This document shows, piece after piece, positions 49,161 to 57,147 of a DNA stretch of 64,000 bases. The translations under genes were made by a program, and so were the position numbers. The first letter of the stretch is position 1. Each line of letters starts with the position of its first letter. Location: contig NZ_FNIQ01000002.1 in the NCBI RefSeq assembly GCF_900104025.1, forward strand, positions 186,001 to 250,000. Direction: 5' to 3'. The DNA comes from Geodermatophilus sp. DSM 45219. GTDB lineage: Bacteria; Actinomycetota; Actinomycetes; Mycobacteriales; Geodermatophilaceae. The notes below the pieces were generated by a model, which did not search any database, was not told the origin of the DNA, and was given only the letters and a program-made list of their open reading frames with translations.

Positions 49161-49614
49161 ATGTCCTCGAACTTCTCCTGCGCGATGTAGAGGTCGTCGA
49201 CTCTCCGCCCGTCAGGACCGTGGACGGGCACCGGGCGCAGCGCCGACCCGAGCTCGTTGCCCGGGTACTTCCCGGCCAGCTCGCCGGTGCTCTCGCCTTC
49301 CTCGAGCAGGAAGCTGGCGACGTACACCAGCGCCTTCACCCGCGGGTGCCCGTCGGCTGCCTCGCCCATCACGCTGCCGCCGTAGGAGTGGCCGGCGACG
49401 ACGATCGGCCCGTCCACACCCTCCAGGAGGTCGCGCAGGAACTCGGCGTCGCTGTGCAGAGCGCGGAGCGGGTTGGCCACCCCGATCACCGGACAGCCGT
49501 CCCGCCGAGCCGGGCGATCACGTCGTTCCAGCTCGACGAGTCGGCGAAGGCCCCGTGCACGAGCACCACCGTGGGCTCGGCGTCGGTCCGGGCCTCGAGC
49601 GTGCTGCTGGTCAT
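48887..49614 (-). pseudogene. Frameshifted alpha/beta hydrolase fused to IS481 tail
   Basis: The ATG at 49614 (preceded by GAGAGGAAGAACC) opens a frame reading MTSSTLEARTDAEPTVVLVH, with GAFADSSSWNDVIARLG, then runs into a stop at 49486. Another frame continues as RDGCPVIGVANPLRALHSD and carries GHSYGG (catalytic Ser) and VKALVYVASFLLEEGES. A single-base change near 49506 therefore splits the gene. After about AQEKFEDI the hydrolase sequence is replaced by the transposase tail, so the 3' third is lost. The family is the 'alpha/beta hydrolase, HGAFADSSSW' group. The gene is not functional in this form unless frameshifting restores it. Confidence 0.75.
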
Positions 49615-49682
49615 CGGTTCTTCCTCTCGGTCAGCGGGCGACCCCCGTCGTCGCCCGTCCGGTCGTACGCCAGGTCCGGGCG

Positions 49683-50036
49683 TCACGGGGCGATGACGAG
49701 CTCGGCGATGAGATCGCCGTCCATCGCGATGCGGTAGCCCAGTTCGACGACGCCGCCGGGGAAGTCGCCCTCCAGGCGGTTGGTGGCGACCCAGTGCGCG
49801 TCGTCGACGCGCTGAGCACCGACGAGCTCGGTGGTGTAGCTGAACTCGGCTCCGGCCTCGGACAGGAAGCCCCGGATCTCCTCGGTCCCCCGGTAGGTCG
49901 TGCCGTCGTCGACGACCACCGCGGTCGGGGTGAAGGCTCGGAGCGCGGCGTCGGCGTCACGGGCCACGTGCGCGGCGAGGTAGCCGCGGATCACCGCGGG
50001 CAACTGGTCGGGCTGGATGCTGGTCGGTGTGGTCAT
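49683..50036 (-). CDS. SnoaL-like (NTF2 fold) protein
   Basis: A 117-residue single-domain NTF2-like protein. It reads MTTPTSIQPDQLPAVIRGYL, then AFTPTAVVVDDGTTYRGTEEIRGFL, which is the cone-shaped SnoaL pattern, and closes with VVELGYRIAMDGDLIAELVIAP. Enzymes and binding proteins share this fold, so function is unknown. It precedes the hydrolase pseudogene by 68 bp on the same strand and diverges from a MerR regulator by 78 bp. MerR control of the SnoaL-hydrolase pair is likely. Confidence 0.82.
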   Translation of the reverse strand: MTTPTSIQPDQLPAVIRGYLAAHVARDADAALRAFTPTAVVVDDGTTYRGTEEIRGFLSEAGAEFSYTTELVGAQRVDDAHWVATNRLEGDFPGGVVELGYRIAMDGDLIAELVIAP

Positions 50037-50051
50037 GCATCGACCGTGCGT

Positions 50052-50074
50052 CCTCCCGGCGCGGGAGGGTCAAG
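50052..50074. promoter_or_regulatory. Candidate MerR-type promoter/operator
   Basis: A perfect CCTCCCG-GCG-CGGGAGG palindrome (50052-50068) abuts, on the minus strand, a TTGACC (-35-like) at 50073-50068. MerR regulators bind a dyad between the -35 and -10 elements with an over-long spacer, so this could drive the SnoaL gene. The -10 is weak and the leader would be very short, so the call is tentative. Confidence 0.3.
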
Positions 50075-50099
50075 CGCTGGACACTCCCCCCAGGAGAGG

Positions 50100-50912
50100 G
50101 TGCACAGTGCTGCGGTGCTGGCGATCGGCGAGTTCTCCCGGCTGACCCACCTGAGCGTGCGCACCCTCCGCCGGTACCACGACGCGGGCCTGCTGGAGCC
50201 GGCGACCGTGGACGACGCGACCGGCTACCGCTACTACAGCGCGGACCAGATCCCGACCGCCCAGGTCATCCACCGCCTGCGCGAACTCGACGTCCCCCTG
50301 TCCGACGTCCAGCGCATCCTGCGCTCCCCCGACCCGGGCACCCGTGCCGCTCTGGTCTCCGACCACCTGCAGCGGCTCGAGTCCGAGCTGGACCGCACGC
50401 GGGCCGCGGTGGCGTCGCTGCGCCGGCTGCTGCGGCCGGAACCGGCCCGGATGGACGTCGAGGTGCGCGCGGTGCCGGCCACCACCGTGGCCGCGGTCGA
50501 GGATGACGTGGCGCACGACCGACTCCTCGCCTGGTACGCCGGCGCGATGGCCGAGCTGGACGCCGTGGTCGGCGAACCGACCGGCGTCCCGGGAGGGCTG
50601 TACGACAACGCGCTGTTCGAGGTCGGCCACGGGCACGTGCTCGTGTACCGGCCGACGGCGCGGGCCCCGCGCAGCGGTCGCGTGCACCCGGTGACCCTGC
50701 CGGCCGTCGAGCTGGCCGTCGCGACGCACGACGGCGAGCACGACGACATCGACGTCACCTACGGCGAGCTGGGTGCCTGGGTGGTGGCCAACGCGCTGGC
50801 GATCGCCGGACCGGTGCGGGAGACCCACCTGGCCGGCCCGCGCGACACTCCCGACCCGTCGGCCTGGCGGACCGAGATCGGCTGGCCGGTCTTCCGCGTG
50901 ACTCCGCGCTGA
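50100..50912 (+). CDS. MerR family regulator with GyrI-like effector domain
   Basis: About 265-270 residues. The MerR HTH is LAIGEFSRLTHLSVRTLRRYHDAGLLEPATVDDATGYRYYSADQI, followed by a helical linker (HLQRLESELDRTRAAVASLRRLL) and a GyrI-like small-molecule-binding domain (VEVRAVPATTVAAVEDDVAHDRL...). It should twist a promoter open on ligand binding. The start may be the GTG at 50100 or the one at 50115; an AGGAG at 50092 fits neither spacing well. The neighbour across 63 bp is the SnoaL gene, the likely target. Confidence 0.85.
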   Translation: MHSAAVLAIGEFSRLTHLSVRTLRRYHDAGLLEPATVDDATGYRYYSADQIPTAQVIHRLRELDVPLSDVQRILRSPDPGTRAALVSDHLQRLESELDRTRAAVASLRRLLRPEPARMDVEVRAVPATTVAAVEDDVAHDRLLAWYAGAMAELDAVVGEPTGVPGGLYDNALFEVGHGHVLVYRPTARAPRSGRVHPVTLPAVELAVATHDGEHDDIDVTYGELGAWVVANALAIAGPVRETHLAGPRDTPDPSAWRTEIGWPVFRVTPR

Positions 50913-51081
50913 TGGTTCCGGTCGCCCCCGGGACCACGGTCTCCGAACGGTCTGCCCGTGCCGGACATCCGGACACCTGACCAGCGGCTCCGCGTCCGGC
51001 GGGATCGGCAGGACCGCCCGACGCCGGCCGCCGCTGGCCCGACCGGACCAGCGTGTCCTCCTCCTGGAGACCGCGGAGCTG

Positions 51082-51990
51082 TCACGAACGCGTCGCCAGG
51101 CCCTGCCGCAGCTCGTCCATGGCTCGTGCGAGGCTCACTCGCGGTGCCCAGCCCCACCCCCGCGCGCGGTCGGTGAGCAGCTGCCCGGTCCAGACCGGCT
51201 CGTCGGTCCACTCGGGCGCGACGCCCAACGCATCGGTCACCGTGCCGAAGTAGTCCCGCCATGTCGCAGGCTCGCCCGCGACGATGACCGGGGTCGTGCC
51301 ACCGGCCACGGGACCTCGGTCCGGGTCGTCGGCGGTCGCCACGGCGCCCGTGGCGACGTCCGCGATCAGGGCCGTCAGGTCGTCGACGTGCACCCAGGCC
51401 CAGGTCTGGGACGGGTTCGCTCGGCGCTCACCGCCGCGGACCTCCTGCGGTCGCAGCGTGTTCCAGACCGACGTGTCGCCGGCGCCCATGATCGCCGGCG
51501 GGCGGACCAGCACGGTCGTGAGCCCGCCGATCCGCGCGAGCGCGGCGTCGGTGGCGTTCTTGGTGTCGGGGTAGTCGCCACTCCCCTCGGGCAGCAGGGC
51601 ACCGTCCTCGGCCACGTCCCCGACGCCGGCGGAGCGGTCGTAGACCCCGGCCGTGGACACGTGCACGAGCCGGGGGACGCCGGCGTCCCGGGCAGCCCGA
51701 GCGAGGACCGGCGTGCCCTCGACGGCCACCCGGTGCTGCACCTCTCGGGACGAGCCCATCGGGTGGACCGTCGTGACGACCGCGTCGGCGCCCTGGGTCA
51801 CCGCGCGGGCGTGGCCCTCGTCGGCGAAGTCGCCGACGTGCTCGGTGACTCCGTCGAGCGCGGGCGCGCTGCCGGCGCGGCGGACGACGGCGCGCACCCG
51901 CGCCGACCGCTCGACGAGCGCCCGGCACACCGTGCTGCCCACCAGCCCGTTCGCACCGGTCACCACGACGACGGGAGAGAGAGTGGCCAT
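51082..51990 (-). CDS. NAD(P)-dependent epimerase/dehydratase (extended SDR)
   Basis: A 302-residue extended SDR. The cofactor motif is VVVVTGANGLVGSTVCRAL. A V-x-x-V-x-R-R pattern in RVRAVVRRAGS suggests NADP. The catalytic Tyr-Lys pair may be the one in SGDYPDTKNATDAAL. PPAIMGAGDTSVWNTLRP and WAWVHVDDLTALIAD form the substrate-side region. Substrate unknown. The ATG at 51990 is chosen over one 8 codons upstream because the conserved TGANGLVG then lies at the usual distance. It lies inside the candidate tRNA-Leu island. Confidence 0.83.
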   Translation of the reverse strand: MATLSPVVVVTGANGLVGSTVCRALVERSARVRAVVRRAGSAPALDGVTEHVGDFADEGHARAVTQGADAVVTTVHPMGSSREVQHRVAVEGTPVLARAARDAGVPRLVHVSTAGVYDRSAGVGDVAEDGALLPEGSGDYPDTKNATDAALARIGGLTTVLVRPPAIMGAGDTSVWNTLRPQEVRGGERRANPSQTWAWVHVDDLTALIADVATGAVATADDPDRGPVAGGTTPVIVAGEPATWRDYFGTVTDALGVAPEWTDEPVWTGQLLTDRARGWGWAPRVSLARAMDELRQGLATRS

Positions 51991-52014
51991 GTCGCCCACA
52001 CTGTCAGCGACCAC

Positions 52015-52410
52015 ACGACGGCGCCCGCTGCACGGCGCGTCGCAGCGTCGAGGAGCCGCTGTGCTGGGACTCGGGAGTCACCGCCCTGCACGACGGGATC
52101 AGTGACGCGCCGTCCTCGACGACGGCGTGCTCGACCGGGTGGTGCGCAATCCGCCCACGGCTACGGCTGGCGTCTGCCCGGGCCCACCCCGACGCGCGTG
52201 CGTATGCAGCGTGTCCCCCCTCGGACACCGAGTCGGACCCATGGCTCCACCGTGGGCTTCTCGCCTACCCGCCGCTCGGCCGGGGCGGATCCCTCGCCCG
52301 AGCCGCGACCACTGTCCGGCCGCAGCAGGTCCTCCGTCGGTCCGCGCCGCTCCGGCGGAGAAGCGCGAAACCAGGTGTGCGCCTACGGGGCGCGCTGACA
52401 GGCTCTCGGC
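52015..52410. other. Intergenic region holding the island's distal repeat
   Basis: This 396-bp stretch has no convincing gene. Short frames on both strands lack conserved motifs and ribosome sites. It contains the second copy of the tRNA-Leu 3' end at 52213-52228, so it may be the junction where an inserted segment meets the older chromosome. Confidence 0.5.
52213..52228 (+). repeat. Candidate attachment-site repeat, distal copy
   Basis: An exact 16-bp copy (GTCCCCCCTCGGACAC) of the tRNA-Leu 3' end at 48824-48839, same orientation. The segment between the copies is 3.4 kb and holds an IS remnant, a broken hydrolase, SnoaL, MerR and epimerase genes. No integrase is present, so the element is either decayed or was moved in trans. 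Confidence 0.55.
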
Positions 52411-52743
52411 ATGCCGTCGAGCACCGTTGGTCCACCGTTCGACCAGTTCGCGGCAACCGCGGAGGCGGTTGCGCAAGCACGTCCGGAGGTGGATCTCGAG
52501 ACGGCCCGCGAGGTCTTCCTCGAGGTGGCAACTCTGCTCCACAACGGCCTCGCCCTGGACGGTCTGGACGACCACGACGCCGGAGCCGTCGTCGCTGGGC
52601 TGTGCGTCGACCTCGTTGCTGCGGAGCCCGGCGCCGCGGTGCGCGCGCGTTCCCGAGCGACGTCGGAGAGTCCTGGAGACCTGCACGACCCAGAAGGTGT
52701 GTCCGCGGCCTACCTGACGGCGGCAGCGATCCTGCAGCTCTGA
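52411..52743 (+). CDS. Small helical protein of unknown function (110 aa)
   Basis: The ATG at 52411 gives MPSSTVGPPFDQFAATAEAV, followed by ARPEVDLETAREVFLEVATLL, a DGLDDHDAGAVVAGLCVDLVA helix pair and a closing DPEGVSAAYLTAAAILQL. The amino-acid pattern, alternating hydrophobic helices with acidic turns, is protein-like. No ribosome site is obvious, and no family is recognised. It precedes the ECF41 operon by 104 bp, which may be coincidental. Confidence 0.45.
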   Translation: MPSSTVGPPFDQFAATAEAVAQARPEVDLETAREVFLEVATLLHNGLALDGLDDHDAGAVVAGLCVDLVAAEPGAAVRARSRATSESPGDLHDPEGVSAAYLTAAAILQL

Positions 52744-52777
52744 TCGGTCGCTCCGCACCCGTGCGCCGGGACCTCGA

Positions 52778-52805
52778 TGTCACAGATGGCCGGGGCTGTC
52801 TCGTC
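52778..52805 (+). promoter_or_regulatory. ECF41-type promoter (TGTCACA - 17 - CGTC)
   Basis: TGTCACA at 52778-52784 and CGTC at 52802-52805 are separated by 17 bp, matching the known ECF41 promoter pattern. It lies 43 bp upstream of the epimerase gene that shares an operon with the ECF41-type sigma gene, so it is a likely auto-regulated promoter. Confidence 0.75.
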
Positions 52806-52847
52806 ACCGGACCGAGAGCCAATCTCGGGATCGGGAAGGTGATGGTC

Positions 52848-53777
52848 ATGCGGGTGTTCGTGGCCGGTGGTACCGGGGTCATGGGGCGGCGGCTGGTGCC
52901 GCAGCTCGTGGCCCGCGGCCACCAGGTGACGGCTACGACGACGGGCTCGGGCAAGGTGGGCCTGCTGGAGCAGCTGGGCGCCGATGGTGTCGTGATGGAC
53001 GGGCTGGATGCGGTGTCGGTCGGGAAGGCGGTGGCGGCCGCCCGGCCGGACGCGATCGTGCACCAGATGACCGCGATCAGCCCCGCTCACGCCGGCAAGC
53101 CCGACATGAAGCACATGGACCGGTTCTTCGCCACCACCAACCGGCTGCGCACCGAGGGGACCGACCACCTGCTGGCCGCGGCCGAGGCGACCGGCGTCTC
53201 CCACGTCGTCGCCCAGGGCCACGCCAGCTGGAACGGGATCCGCGAGGGCGGATGGGTCAAGACCGAGGAGGACCCGCTGGACCCGGGCCCGCCGAGCATG
53301 CGCAAGGGGATGGCGGCGATGCGCCACGTGCAGGACGTCGTCGTCGAGGCCGGCGGCGCGGTCCTGCGATACGGCGGGTTCTACGGGCCGGGCGCCACCG
53401 ATGACGTGGTCGAGCTCGTGCGCAGGCGGCAGTTCCCGCTCGTCGGGGGCGGCACCGGCTACAGCTCGTGGGTGCACCTCGACGACGCGGCGAGCGCGAC
53501 CGTCCTGGCCGTGGAGCAGAAGGCGACCGGCGTGTTCAACGTCGTCGACGACGAACCGGCGCCGGCCAGTGAGTGGCTCCCCTACCTGGCTGCGTGCACC
53601 GGCGCGAAGCGGCCGATGCGGATCCCCACCTGGCTGGCCAGGCTGTTGGCCGGGGACGTGGCGGTGACGATGATGACCGAGGGGCGCGGTTTCTCCAACG
53701 CCAAGGCCAAGCGCGAGCTCGGCTGGGAGCTGCGCTATCCGTCGTGGCGGCAGGGCTTCAGGGAAGGGTTGGCGTGA
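52848..53777 (+). CDS. NAD(P)-dependent epimerase/dehydratase paired with ECF41 sigma factor
   Basis: A 309-residue extended SDR. The cofactor motif is MRVFVAGGTGVMGRRLVPQL. SHVVAQGHASWNG and GGAVLRYGGFYGPG are the substrate-side motifs. GTGYSSWVHLDDAASATVLAVE matches the extended-SDR late motif. GRGFSNAKAKRELGWELRYPSWRQG closes the fold. ECF41 sigma genes typically sit beside a redox or carboxymuconolactone-type enzyme, and this oxidoreductase fills that role. The ATG at 52848 has GGGAAGG eight bases ahead; an ATG at 52842 is possible. The stop overlaps the sigma gene (GTGA). Confidence 0.88.
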   Translation: MRVFVAGGTGVMGRRLVPQLVARGHQVTATTTGSGKVGLLEQLGADGVVMDGLDAVSVGKAVAAARPDAIVHQMTAISPAHAGKPDMKHMDRFFATTNRLRTEGTDHLLAAAEATGVSHVVAQGHASWNGIREGGWVKTEEDPLDPGPPSMRKGMAAMRHVQDVVVEAGGAVLRYGGFYGPGATDDVVELVRRRQFPLVGGGTGYSSWVHLDDAASATVLAVEQKATGVFNVVDDEPAPASEWLPYLAACTGAKRPMRIPTWLARLLAGDVAVTMMTEGRGFSNAKAKRELGWELRYPSWRQGFREGLA

Positions 53778-54697
53778 CCCGGGCCGAGGAGTTCGAGGAG
53801 CTGCGGTCGCTGCTGTTCGCGATCGCCTACCGGATCCTCGGCAGCGTGAGCGAGGCCGAGGACGCGGTCCAGGAGACCTGGCTGCGCTTCGAGTCCTCCC
53901 CGACACGACCCACGTCGACCAAGGCCTTCCTCTCGGCCGTCGTCACCCGGATCTCGATCGACGTGCTGCGCTCGGCCCGCGTGCGGCGGGAGGAGTACGT
54001 CGGGCAATGGCTCCCCGAGCCGCTGCTCGACGACCCCTATGAGGATCCGGCGCGCTCGGCGGAGTTAGCCGACTCGGTGTCGATGGCGGCCCTGCTGCTG
54101 CTCGAGCGGCTCAGCCCGCTCGAGCGCGCGGTCTTCGTGCTGCGGGAGGTGTTCGGCTTCGGTTTCCCCGAGGTCGCGTCGGCGGTGGGGAGGTCGGAGG
54201 CGGCGTGCCGCCAGCTCGCGGTGCGGGCGCGCCGCCACATGGACGCCGGGCGCCCTCGGTTCGAGGCCGACCGGAGGGAGCGCGAGGAACTCGCCAAGCG
54301 GTTCTTCGACGCCTTCACCGAAGGGGACGTCGACGGCCTGCGGGAGCTGCTCGCCGCCGACGTCCAGCTGGTCGGGGACGGCGGCGGCAAGGCCCCGCAG
54401 CTGGCCAGGGCCGTCATCGGCGCCGCGAAGGTGGCCCGGCTGCTCGCCTCGATCGCCCCTCCGCTGGTCCGGATCGACGTGACGTTCGAGCCGCACGAGA
54501 TCAACGGCCAGCCGGGCGCGATCTTCCGCGACCGGGACGACAAGGTCCTCTTCACGTGGACGCTCGACGTACTCGACGGGCGGATCCAGACGATCCACTC
54601 GCTGATCAACCCCGACAAGCTCGGGCACCTGGGTCCGGTGGCGGACGCCTGGGCCGTCACCCGCGAGGTGAGCCAGGCTCGCCGGCGCACCGATTGA
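53774..54697 (+). CDS. ECF41-type RNA polymerase sigma factor with SnoaL-like C-terminus
   Basis: A 307-residue sigma factor (SigJ/ECF41 group). Sigma region 2 is LRSLLFAIAYRILGSVSEAEDAVQETWLRF; region 4 is LSPLERAVFVLREVFGFGFPEVASAVGRSEAACRQLAVRARRHM. The linker carries the WLPEPL motif. The C-terminal SnoaL-like extension has DGGGK and NPDKL, the group's signature motifs. In studied ECF41 proteins the extension controls activity and no anti-sigma factor is needed; none is seen here. It starts at a GTG overlapping the epimerase stop, so the pair forms a tightly coupled operon. Confidence 0.93.
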   Translation: MTRAEEFEELRSLLFAIAYRILGSVSEAEDAVQETWLRFESSPTRPTSTKAFLSAVVTRISIDVLRSARVRREEYVGQWLPEPLLDDPYEDPARSAELADSVSMAALLLLERLSPLERAVFVLREVFGFGFPEVASAVGRSEAACRQLAVRARRHMDAGRPRFEADRREREELAKRFFDAFTEGDVDGLRELLAADVQLVGDGGGKAPQLARAVIGAAKVARLLASIAPPLVRIDVTFEPHEINGQPGAIFRDRDDKVLFTWTLDVLDGRIQTIHSLINPDKLGHLGPVADAWAVTREVSQARRRTD

Positions 54698-54910
54698 CTC
54701 GAGGACGGAACGGGTCAGGCAGAGTCCAGCGACTGCGAACTGCGGCGGGCTCGTCGAGGCGCTCCCGAGGACGACAGCCGGTGGTTCGCCCACATCAGAC
54801 GGAACCGGGCGCGGCCCTCGAGAACTGCTCGGAGATCGTCGACTCCTCCGAGCCGGCAGGTGAGAGCGACTGGGAGTACTCGCTTCCTCGACGCACATGG
54901 GAGCTGCGAG

Positions 54911-56047
54911 ATGCGCGTGGTGCTGTCGACGTACGGGTCGCGAGGGGACGTCGAACCGATGGTGGCGCTCGCGGTGCGGTTGCAGGCACTCGGTGCGCAG
55001 GTGCGGATGTGCGCACCTCCGGACGAGGAGTTCAGGGAGCTGTTGATCCGCGGAGGCGTGCCGCTGGTGCCGTTCGACAGACCATGGCGCTCGTGGGAGC
55101 GGCCACCGACTGCCGGGGAGCGCCAACAGCGCGTGGCTGACTTCATCGCCGCGCAGTACGAGACGGTGGCCGAGACGGCAGCAGGATGCGACGTGGTCGT
55201 GGCAACCGCCATGTCGCAGTTCGTCGGGCCGTCGGTGGCCGAGGAGCTGGGCATCCCGTACCGGTGCGTGCTCTTCTGCCCTGACGTGCTGGATGGCCTG
55301 GATGGCCAGGGTTTCGACGAGTTGTTCGGTGCGCCGATCAACTCGCACCGGGCATCGATCGGTCTGCCACCGGTTGGGAACGTCGGCGAGTTCGTGTTCA
55401 CGGCCCGGCCGTTGCTGGCCGCCGACCCCGCCCTGGGCCCGTGGCGTGGGCCGGAGAGCGTCGGTGTCGTGCAGACCGGTGCGTGGATCCTGCCCGACGA
55501 ACGCCCACTCCCGGCCGAGCTGCTCGCGTTCCTCGATGCCGGCGACCAGCCGGTGTACGCGGGGTTCGGCAGCATGCGAACCGTCGATGAGGACAGCGCG
55601 CGGGTCGCCATCGAGGCGATCCGTGCGCAGGACCGCCGCGTGCTCCTCGGTCGCGGCTGGGCGGGCTTGGCTCCGATGGACGACCAGGATGACTGCTTCG
55701 TCATCGGGGAGGTCAACCAGCAGACGCTGTTCGACCGGGTGGCTGCCGTGGTGCACCACGGTGGTGCGGGAACCACGACCACGGCGGCCCGCGCCGGCGC
55801 GCCGCAGGTGGTGGTGCCCCAGGGGGGTGATCAGGTCTACTGGGCCGGTCGGGTGGCCGAGCTCGGCATCGGCGCTGCTCACGACGGGCCGACGCCGACC
55901 GTCGAATCCCTGTCAGCCGCGCTCGGGACGGCGCTGACCGCTGAGACCTGCGCACGAGCGACCGCGGTGGCCGCTGACGTTCGCATCGACGGGGCGACGA
56001 CAGCCGCGGAGCTCGTGGTCGCCGGCGACGCAGCCCACCGGCTGTGA
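54911..56047 (+). CDS. Glycosyltransferase family 1 (MGT/GtfB-like)
   Basis: A 378-residue GT-B glycosyltransferase. The N-terminus MRVVLSTYGSRGDVEPMVALAVRLQALGAQVRMCAPP is the family opening; the UDP-sugar-binding C-terminal half includes YAGFGSM, VAAVVHHGGAGTTTTAARAGAPQVVVPQGGDQVYWA. Enzymes of this group glycosylate macrolides, sterols or xenobiotics; acceptor unknown. The ATG at 54911 has GGGAG seven bases ahead; an earlier ATG at 54860 lacks support. It is 213 bp after the ECF41 operon. Confidence 0.88.
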   Translation: MRVVLSTYGSRGDVEPMVALAVRLQALGAQVRMCAPPDEEFRELLIRGGVPLVPFDRPWRSWERPPTAGERQQRVADFIAAQYETVAETAAGCDVVVATAMSQFVGPSVAEELGIPYRCVLFCPDVLDGLDGQGFDELFGAPINSHRASIGLPPVGNVGEFVFTARPLLAADPALGPWRGPESVGVVQTGAWILPDERPLPAELLAFLDAGDQPVYAGFGSMRTVDEDSARVAIEAIRAQDRRVLLGRGWAGLAPMDDQDDCFVIGEVNQQTLFDRVAAVVHHGGAGTTTTAARAGAPQVVVPQGGDQVYWAGRVAELGIGAAHDGPTPTVESLSAALGTALTAETCARATAVAADVRIDGATTAAELVVAGDAAHRL

Positions 56048-56415
56048 GCCGGTGACCACGCCCTGTCCCGCCCGAGACCCCGATCGGGTGTGACACGGTT
56101 CCCCCACAGGCATCCCCCGGGTTCGCCGACATCGCGGAGCTCCCGGGCGACTTCCGTTCCGATGCCCCGTCGTCGCCCCGGCGCGACAGCCACTCGAGCG
56201 CGTTCTCGGCAGCGCCCGTCATCGACCCACTGTCGCCAGGCGACACCCGATCGCTCCCGGATCCCGTCATCAGGTCTCCTTGCCGGGGACGAGGCGGCCC
56301 CGGCCGCCGGACATGAGAACCCACGATGAACCGGCAGCAACTCCTGGGCCGGACGGATCTCACCGAACTGCTGCATCAGCCGCCCTCGTCGGCCACGGCA
56401 CGACGCCACTCGGCT

Positions 56416-56445
56416 CCTTCGCCTTCGCCTTCGCCTTCGCCTTCG
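56416..56445 (+). repeat. Hexanucleotide tandem repeat (CCTTCG x5)
   Basis: Five perfect CCTTCG units. In one frame they encode an alternating Phe-Ala run; in another Pro-Ser. The repeat is upstream of the DoxX remnant and may be a slippage-prone site. No function assigned. Confidence 0.8.
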
Positions 56446-56534
56446 TCATCGGGCCGGCCGGTTGCCCCCACGCCGACTGCTGCGCCGTCCACCCGACCTC
56501 GCCGGCGCCCCGAGGGCCCGGGGACTCCAGGCCC

Positions 56535-56880
56535 GGGCCGGCGGCATCAGCAAGACGTTCGTGCCCGAGTCGACGCTGGCTGCGGCCCATGGCGGAGAGT
56601 GGACCGCAGGCGCCGGTGTCGGCTTCGTCAAGGCCCTCGGGGTGCTCGAGCTACTGGCTGCAGTCGGCCTGATCCTGCCTGCCCTCGTCGACGTCGCACC
56701 GGTCATGGTGCCGGTGACCGCCGTCTGCTGGGTCGCGCTCATGATCGGCGCGATGATCACTCATGCGCGCCTCGGCCAGTCCACGCTCGTGGTGCTGAAC
56801 CTGGCCTGTCTCGCGCTCGCGGCCTTCATCGCCTGGGGCCGCTTCGGCCCTGAGTCGTTCGTGGCTCGACGAGGACCGAG
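56535..56880 (+). pseudogene. DoxX-like membrane protein, N-terminally degraded
   Basis: The frame reading SKTFVPESTLAAAHGGEWTA, then GVGFVKALGVLELLAAVGLI, then VAPVMVPVTAVCWVALMIGA and VVLNLACLALAAFIAWGRFG is the core of a DoxX-like four-helix membrane protein from helix 2 onward. Upstream in the same frame the expected first helix is missing or scrambled, and no start with a ribosome site precedes it. The rest of 56048-57147 shows no other gene. It is probably a decayed gene. Confidence 0.6.
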
Positions 56881-57147
56881 CGAGAAGCAGGACCCGGCCG
56901 GGACCTCGGTCGTCCGCTCGAGCCGCCGGCGCTTCCCACACCGGCACATCCGACGGCGCAGACGGAGTTGCCGGCTCCGTCGTCACCCCCGGGGAGAACC
57001 AGCACGTCCCCTCTCGCCGATGCTGACCGGGACGGCGTCCCCGTGCGGGACCAGAACGACCCGCGTGGTCACCACCAGCCGCACGACCAGTGCGGGACGG
57101 TAGGGGAACGGTTCCGTGCCGTCTGCACCGCTGCCACGCTTGCTCGG

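Larger units (their letters stand above)
56048..57147. other. 1.1-kb degenerate region
   Basis: Between the glycosyltransferase and the LuxR-type regulator only a DoxX remnant and a hexanucleotide repeat are recognisable. Other frames are out-of-frame composition effects with no conserved motif. Confidence 0.5.

Noticed and set aside
48840..52212. An integrase gene for the candidate island
   Set aside because: No tyrosine or serine recombinase motif is found in any frame of the segment; only the IS481-type tail is present.
56400..56450. A Phe-Ala repeat peptide (FAFAFAFAF) as a membrane helix
   Set aside because: It is the translation of the CCTTCG repeat in one frame with no ribosome site; counted as a DNA repeat only.
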